64,000 nt of DNA, taken from positions 62,001-126,000 of the forward strand of contig NW_026042421.1 in assembly GCF_023856365.1 (NCBI RefSeq), written 5' to 3'. The notes beneath the pieces are model-generated. The model saw nothing but the letters and a program-made list of their open reading frames with translations, had not been told where the DNA came from and ran no database searches. This document shows positions 57,301 through 64,000 of the stretch, piece by piece. The stretch comes from Brienomyrus brachyistius (lineage: Eukaryota; Chordata; Actinopteri; Osteoglossiformes; Mormyridae). Made by a program: the position numbers and the translations under genes. Position 1 is the first letter of the stretch; each line of letters opens with the position of its first letter.

Positions 57301-60300
57301 AGCACCTTTGTCACGCTGCTTCTGAATAGTTTCAAATGACAGCATCTCCTTTTTGCTAGACTCCGTACTTCTGGAGCTCTCAGCAGTGGCCAGCCTCCGA
57401 GCTAGATTACGGTGATTACCAATTATTAATCATGTGCTCGCCTATTACATCATTACTTCCCTTTACTAGAATAATAGAAAAACACAGTTTCTTGCCATGT
57501 CTTTCTTTTGCTCTTCTAAAGCGATTTATTTTACTAAGAAGAATATCAGAAAGCAAGGGCAGCTGATAGACTATGAAAAGGTAAGAGAACATTTTTATTT
57601 ATGTACATTTCAATGCTATTCTTATTCGCTGGTCTGAAGCATTGCTTGATGAGATCATGTGATAGCTGAATGCTCATGGGAGTTTTACTTACACAAAATA
57701 TTATGAGGGTAGAAGGAAAAATGATTGGTTCAGAGAGATAACCAATTAGATTGTACATGAGGTGGATCCGAGCAACTAGAGGAGGCAGGAGCAACCAATC
57801 AGATGTCTTGGTCCTGCCTCCTCTGCAATCTGATTGGTTATCTATCCGAACCAATCATTTTTCCTTCTGCCCTCAGAACATTTTTGTGTAAGAAAACCTC
57901 CCACCAATTATGCACATAGTAGGATCGCACATAGACATCCACCAACTTGCCGCCATGTTGCGTCAGGGTCAACGCATTTTAGGTTCTCATCAGTAAGAGG
58001 GTTTGTGAATCCGACACTGCCAGCTGATATCCTGGGAGGGGTTCGGCCTGTGAGTCATAACGTGAACCCATGCAGCAACGCAGCCAGCCGTGCGACCTGG
58101 CAATGTCGCATTTAAACATCGTCTCCGCAGGACAGCTACAACATGTTGCACAAACGGATCAACCACACCTGGGACTTCGTGGTGATGCAGGCGAAGGAGC
58201 AGCTCAGGTAAACCCCACCCCAGCCCGGGAATACTGTCGCATCGAGCTATGAAATCAATTTCATAAATGCACACAAGGGGACAGATGAGAATGGATGAAT
58301 AAATCTCGTTTTAAGAGGATGATGATGTTACCTAAATTAAAAAGTAACATGGTGTGTGGTCATAATTTCCCTCCTATCTGTTAAATCAGACCTCAGCCTA
58401 AACACTAGAGTCGGAAATCCATTTCTAAGTGAAAAAGGAAACAGAAAAATGAAAACCCTACCTTGCAGTTCAGTGATTACCGCTATATGCTAATTACCCA
58501 GTATGCTTTCTGACTCTCCATCGACTGCTCTGCTCCTACCAGGGCAGCCAAACAGAGGCGCAAGGCGGACCGCATCGTGCTGGAATGTCAGGAACAGGCC
58601 TACTGGCTCGTCAACAGACCGCCAGTAAGCACCTCCCCCGAAACCCCTGACTCCCTACATCTGCCCCGGCGAAAACCCAGTATGCTGTGATTAGAGTAAA
58701 GCACACACTGGGTAAACCTGAACTCAATGCACCTTGGCAGCTCGAATATCGCCTAAGGCTGGGGGCGATTCTAGGATTTTTTTGAGGTTGTGGGGCAGAG
58801 TGGTGGCTCTGGGCCTAGGGATCTGTGCAAGCAAGTGGAAGGTTGTTGGTTCAAATCCTGTGAATGCCCAGAGTGATTCTACTCCGTTGGGCCTTTCAGC
58901 AAGGGCCTTAACCTGCAATTGCTTTGTCCTGGGTATGACATTAATCTACATGCAGGCCTGTTAGGAGATCCTTCAACTTACAGGGGAAACTTGGCAGGAT
59001 TGGCAGGAAGGCATAGGCAGGGTCCCATTCCCCCACAGAGAGCTGGGGGGTTGTGCAGTTCTCTCCCACGACAACGGGTTTGTTCAATGAAGGAAGGCAA
59101 AGGAAACATCTGTAAGGACATATGGAACATTTCCGGTATAATTTTCGATCTCCGTCATCTCCAGAGCATTGAGCTCAGCAAAATTCACGGGGGGGGGGGG
59201 GGAGTTTTATCTTCGTTAAGTAAGACACACAGAGTGTCTCCATGCATACTTTGTGGGGGAGGAATATATCACTTCAGGCCTGATAACCCACTACTGCTTC
59301 AGTGTGATCATGAAATATTTACTTAGCTGGGAAGAAGCCTATGTTCTGTGGGACGAGAGCTTTCAGAAGACAGACAGGACAGCAGGCTGCGGGAATGAGC
59401 AATTGCACCCTCGCTGAGTGTAATTTGGAGTTCATGAATAACACAGGAGAGTGGAGAATGAAAGTGTGGGACAGGAGCAGAGTGTGGTGTGTATCTGGCT
59501 TAATCCCGGCCGTCACTAGGGCCCCTTTCTGCTGGGTGCGCAGCATCTCTCAGGGCTAATAAGCATTAGCGTTTATGTGGGCCATTATCCCCATCCGGGG
59601 CGGCATCAGGAGGTGGGAATGGCAGCCACGCAGCTGCGGATCACATCCTAAATTCAGCTTATTTTGCAGATGTACCTTTTATTGAGACTAGAGCAGTTGG
59701 GGGTTTAGGGACTTCTCTCAGGGGTCCAGTGGTGATGTCACTCTGCTGACTGTGGGATTTAAACCGGCAACCTTCCAGTCATAGGCGGCGACTGCCAACC
59801 CGCTCAGCCACACACCACCTTCATTGATGAAACCCACCGTTTTGACGCCAATTAGACGGAAACACAGTTGAGCCAAAAACCACGCAGCGTAGGGCCCCCC
59901 AGTCAGGTGCTGCTCGTGTTTAAAAGGCAGGGACGCTCTGCACTCTGGTACGGCCAGGTGGACGGGGGAAGCTGGGGGGGGGGGGGGGGATTAAAACCAG
60001 CAAATGACAAAATGGCCGCTTCCTGCCTCCTTTCTCTTTGCCCGAGAAACACGAGACGCATCGCTAAGACTGGTGATGCTTGGATCTGGGAGAGAGGAGT
60101 GCGAAGGGACTGGGAGACGGCCTGAAGCTAAAATGCAGACATGCTGTGTTTGCGTCTCCCCCCCCACCACCCCCCCACTTGTTGGGCCTTTTAAACGAGC
60201 TGGAAGAGGATCCCACCTCCGGAATACCGGATCCATTATCTGACCTCTATTCCTGCGGCTCAGGCTTAATGCTGCATGTTAGCGGAGAGATAATGGATGT

Positions 60301-63300
60301 AATTGCAAATAGCAGCGTAATAATTTGCCAAATAGTCTCTCTGCTGTTAAGTCCTGAGCTGATCTGAAGCACTTTAATTGGGATTTAAGGAAACCATGTT
60401 AAATCAGATTGCATTCAGTATCGACATTTGGTTAGTTTATTCTGTAAAGCAGGGTACCCCAGTCCTGATCATGGATACTGTGTCACCGACTGGCCCTCCA
60501 GGACCGAATGGTCCTTTTGGAAAGCTGTCACACTGTCCCCTACTGGGCAGTGTCGCCATGGGCTGTACCCAGTGGCATCATGGGAAATGTGACCAGTAGT
60601 GCTAAGGGGTATTAATGCAGCGTTAGACCGGCGTCAGTCTGCTTGAGAGAAACGAGCTCACTCTTCATCTGAAGTTCAGCTAAGGATTTCTCACCCTCTG
60701 ATTTTCTGCAGCCGGGAACATTCAGCGTTCAAGAACAAGGCCCTGAGCGAAGGAACCGGCACAACTCCCGAGTCCAGCTGGTCTGAGCTTTTTATTAAGC
60801 ATATACATTTTTTCCGTAATGCCAGTACCTGCTGTTTATCGCCTCTGTCAGTCACAGGACCGGATCCGGGCAAACAAGAGAGCCGCTCGGGGCCTAGATA
60901 AGATCAAAGTCATGAAGAAAAAATATGTATATTAATATCTATATATATATGGCAGCTATAGGCAGAATAGGCTGTTGCCTTGGGCCCCCAAATTACCCAA
61001 GGAAGTGAAGTGATAATCAGTGTTTTTGGTGGGAGGGCATCCGAGGGAAGCTCGTGTGTGAGTGTGACAGCACTTCGTTGTGCTCATCTTTCTGTCTCAC
61101 TTCTTCCTCACTTCCTGCTCTCGTTTTCCATGCTAACGTAAGTACGTCAGCAGTCCCACAATACATACTCGTAATAGTGCTATATTATTCATGGTTTCTA
61201 GACTGGATGTCTGCTTAGTAAAGCCAGGAGCTGAGTGTGAGCAGAATTCCTACTGTCTGATTCCTTGCATGTGATTCGCTCGTGGGAGTTTTACCCTCAC
61301 AAAAATGTTCTGAGGGCAGAAGGAAAAATGATTGGTTCAGAGAGATAACCAATTAGATTGTAGAGGAGGTGGGTCTAAGGAACTAGAGGAGGCAGGAACA
61401 AGACATCTGATTGGTTGACCCCCCCCCCTCCTCTAGTTGCCTGTATCCACCACTTCTACAGTCTGATTGGTTATCTCTCTGAACCAATGAACCTTGTGCC
61501 CTCAGAACATTTTTGCGCAAGTAAAACTCCCATAAACATGTGGCTTATATCATGTTTAGAGACGGTTTTGTTTCTTCCTTCTTTACAGAACAGAACGCGG
61601 ACTACTACAAAAGAGAGGTAAGCCTGAAAGAATTTAGAGTGAACCTATTTCAGCTGATGGGATGGTTGCCAAGAACAACCAAAGAGGGTGATTAAGTGGG
61701 CTCTTAAGAATGCTGTCATAAGAAAATTGCTTCGGAAGGATCTACATCTGTGTTGTCGTTTTCTTTTGTTGGCTCTCAGATATTGACAAATTCTGTTTAA
61801 AGGTACAACAGCATGGCTCTTATCAGGGCTTGGATGTGTACCATGCTGTGCCTTTTTTCTGACTCTTATATTCCCCGTGTGATTTTTCATGGCTCCCGAC
61901 ACCAGATTGAACACATCAGGAAATCCCTGGGCCGCTCGAGGGTCAAGTCCTCCATCTGCCTGGAAAGGTTGGATAACAGCCTCCCCCACCTACCCCCCCC
62001 CAACACCTGTGATTCAGCCTCAGTCCCAGCATAGCTGGGGGACCACTGGTTCGACACCAGTCCACATTAGTCCCTAACTGGGGGATATCTCTGGGTATTC
62101 TGTATACTGTGCCTCTGATTGGTGGGGGGGGGGGATCTATTTCATGTTAATTCTGACAAAAATGCTGGGGACTGCTCTTTGTGAAAATCTAACCTCGTTA
62201 TTTCGTTCTTTCGTCCATCTGCCCATCCATCTTTCACCATAAATCTCAGAGTCACACATATCCTGGATTAATGATGCCTAACTAATATTGAAACCGGTTG
62301 ACTATTAAACTGAATTGAACTGTATTTAACTGCAAATAATTACTTAATATTGATCAGAAGGTCGCCGGTTCAAGCCTGGCTTCAGCACACTTGTGGGTCC
62401 TTGAACAAGGCCCTTAACCCCCAGGTTCCTGGGAGCCTCTACGGGCAGCTGCCCTTTGCTACCAAGCTTTCTCTCACCTATGGAGAGCAAGATGGAGGAG
62501 ATGAAAAGAGAATTTCCTTATAGGGTTCAATGACGTATAATCATTTCGTCACCATTTCGAGCTCCAGTTTGCTGGAATATGCCAGCATTGAACCTGAATA
62601 TTTGATGACTTGCAAGGATTATAGAAAGTAGGACTAAAACTGGGAATGGCTGGTCTTCTGTGTTCAGCTTCCTTAAGTTCAGCGAGCAGTACCTGAACCA
62701 TGACCCCATGATGCAAGGCTGCCCCCCCAGCAACCCCTGGATAACAGATGACACGGCACTCTGGACGCTGAATGCCGACATGTGAGTGTGCGTTACCGCG
62801 CCCCATCCTGCCTCTTCAGGGCCACACCCCCAGAGGTGACTGTCGTCTCTTCACTTCCACGCCTCCTGGTGCAGGGTGGAGACACCCACCAAGCTGCGGG
62901 TGGAACGATGGGGGTTCGGCTTCACGGAGCTCCTTAGGGACCCTCTGGGACGGTGCAAGTTCAGGGAGTACCTGGAGAAGGAGTTCAGTGGTGAGCAGCA
63001 TGTAGACCCCCCCGCCCAAGTAGATCAGCTTCATGGAGGCATCGTCAGCAAGTAAGAATCATATTCATTATTTGATCACTGCGGGCCTATTTGGGCAGTG
63101 TGTGACTCAGCAGATTGGGATTCATTGCAGGAGGTCATCAGCTCAAATCCCAGAGTCAGCTGAGTGACCTCACTATTGGGCCGTCGATCAGTTACTCCAG
63201 GGACTGACTGACCCTGCCCTCTCAAAAAAAAAAAAAAATAGGATCTAGCATCTGCTAAATTAATAATCATGATCCCTCTATGAAAGGCAATTCTCCTCCA

Positions 63301-63882
63301 TATTGGCATCGTGATGAGCGCCTCCTGCAGGTAGCTGATGCATGCGCTGTTTCATTCACAGTGGAGAACCTCTGTTTCTGGGAGGCCTGTGAGGACATCC
63401 GGCACGGCGAGAGCGCTACGATCCCGCAGAAGGTGGAAGAGGTCTACAAGTGAGTGCGACCTTGTGGCCCAGTGGGACAGTTTGCATCCCAGTTGAATTT
63501 AGAGCAGGCCCTGATGTGGCACTTGCTTACTCCCAGTGGGACTGCAAAGCTCAGGCTCATCACTTCCTTCCCCCCAGGCAGTTCCTGGCCCCGGGAGCCA
63601 GCAAGTGGGTAAACGTGGACAGCAAGACCATGGAGAAGACCCTGCAGGGCATGAAAAGCCCACATCGTTTTGTCCTGGATGACGCCCAGATGCACATCTA
63701 TTTCCTGATGAAGAAGGTAGGAGCATTAACTGTGCACAGCCATGAAAGTGGATGACAGCTTCATTAAAACGGGCTCTCGGCCTCTCCTCTCACCCTCAGG
63801 ACTCCTACGCCCGCTATTTAAAGTCCGATCTCTACAAAAACATGCTGGCTAGAGCCATAGAACCACAAGAGACCAAAAAAAG
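54360..63882 (+). CDS. rgs11: Regulator of G-protein signalling, R7 class, best match RGS11 (3' end outside window)
   Basis: Exons: 54360-54377, 55268-55364, 55657-55707, 56870-56976, 57360-57411, 57522-57580, 58131-58207, 58543-58624, 60712-60780 (donor weak), 60858-60926 (uncertain), 61594-61617, 61906-61967, 62668-62781, 62875-62990, 63362-63449, 63578-63716, 63800-63882; phases agree. The start MPRLTK resembles the RGS11 start MPHLRK. Domains in order: DEP ([46 protein letters not shown]), a helical linker ([32 protein letters not shown]), a GGL domain that binds Gbeta5 ([19 protein letters not shown] to SNPWITDD), and the RGS box ([65 protein letters not shown]). The complex speeds GTP hydrolysis on G-alpha i/o. 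RGS9 is the alternative; the exon after codon 435 and the C-terminus are missing. Confidence 0.87.
57093..57225. mobile_element. Hairpin MITE, diverged copy, in rgs11 intron
   Basis: CAGTATTTCTCAATCTGGTC at one end and CCGAGGACCGGATTGGGAAA at the other; see 47195-47371. Confidence 0.55.
57671..57905. mobile_element. MITE with long inverted ends, source-like for the 29-bp satellite
   Basis: Ends TGGGAGTTTTACTTACACAA and GTGTAAGAAAACCTCCCA; subterminal inverted blocks GATTGGTTCAGAGAGATAAC and GGTTATCTATCCGAACCAAT. It lies in the rgs11 intron after exon 57522-57580. No coding capacity and no clear target-site duplication. Confidence 0.75.
58795..58960 (+). mobile_element. tRNA-derived SINE fragment
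   Basis: GGGGCAGAGTGGTGGCTCTG head, box B-like GGTTCAAATCC and CAGCAAGGGCCTTAACC. Confidence 0.65.
59665..59815 (-). mobile_element. tRNA-derived SINE (inverted)
   Basis: The minus strand has GTGTGGCTGAGCGGGTTGGC, GGTTTAAATCCCACAG and the CCCTGAGAGAAGTCCCTAAAC region. Confidence 0.65.
61275..61534. mobile_element. MITE with long inverted ends, second copy
   Basis: Left end GTGGGAGTTTTACCCTCACA and right end GCAAGTAAAACTCCCATAAA are inverted partners; the inner blocks GATTGGTTCAGAGAGATAAC and GGTTATCTCTCTGAACCAAT are also inverted. It lies in the rgs11 intron before the 61594 exon. It matches the copy at 57.7 kb closely. Confidence 0.78.
62350..62530 (+). mobile_element. tRNA-derived SINE, family B
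   Basis: GGTCGCCGGTTCAAGCCTGG box B type, CCTTGAACAAGGCCCTTAAC and the GAAAAGAGAATTTCC end; partner of 6487-6620. Confidence 0.75.
63095..63262 (+). mobile_element. tRNA-derived SINE, family C
   Basis: TGTGTGACTCAGCAGATTGG head, an AGCTCAAATCC box B-like site, an A15 run and ATCTGCTAAATTAATAA; partner of 49077-49268. Confidence 0.7.
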
Positions 63883-64000
63883 GTAAAACTATTATCTTCT
63901 ATAAAAGGGGTCTTTCTGTAATATATTCCATGTATTTTATATAAGGGGATAAGACTCATATTGGTGTGGGATACACACAGGTTCTGTTTCTGGGGTTGTT

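Noticed and set aside
60877..60950. rgs11 ending at the in-frame stop after the 60858 block
   Set aside because: GGL and RGS-box exons follow in correct phase, so this is more likely the intron after a candidate exon.

Overview
The window is vertebrate nuclear DNA, most likely from a ray-finned fish. Three spliced genes with GT-AG introns, a Pol III tRNA gene, and many retroelements and SINEs of fish type support this. There is no bacterial gene organisation and no CRISPR. Exon limits below were placed by hand from splice sites, reading phase and family similarity; no alignment was run.

Region 1 (1-34.9 kb) holds no host gene that I can recognise. It is a graveyard of mobile elements. These include an endogenous retrovirus pol remnant (about 1-2.8 kb), CR1-like LINE 3' ends (7.0-7.8 and 34.4-34.9 kb), a decayed L1-type LINE with ORF1, endonuclease and reverse transcriptase (about 11.1-16.0 kb, split by SINEs and a trinucleotide repeat), an L2-like LINE end (17.4-18.3 kb), and another LINE interrupted by an 826-bp solo LTR with a perfect 5-bp target duplication (19.6-21.4 kb). 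There are also Gypsy-like LTR fragments, a reverse-oriented retroviral LTR with a proline-type primer-binding site (26.96-27.47 kb), many tRNA-derived SINEs, and a 46-bp minisatellite (32.5-33.2 kb).

Region 2 (35.5-39.8 kb) carries a complete four-exon plus-strand gene for a secreted 162-residue protein whose cysteine spacing matches chemerin (RARRES2), followed by an unclassified cysteine-containing reading frame.

Region 3 (40.5-44.4 kb) has a proline-rich retroelement reading frame and then the most striking object in the window. This is an array of exactly 89 units of 29 bp (41733-44313) that reverses orientation at 42980, giving a near-perfect palindrome of 43 plus 46 units. Each unit carries an inverted CCAAT box. 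The unit resembles the subterminal repeat of a MITE found twice more in the window (57.7 and 61.3 kb).

Region 4 (44.4-53.2 kb) is U2AF2 (U2AF65 splicing factor) on the minus strand, with ten in-phase exons. The last exon, carrying the end of the UHM domain, is not found; it should lie beyond the palindrome. Region 5 (53.2-64 kb) has a tRNA-Asp(GTC) gene and then a divergent plus-strand RGS gene of the R7 class, best matched to rgs11, which runs off the right edge. U2AF2 and rgs11 are head to head, about 1.2 kb apart, with the tRNA gene between them.
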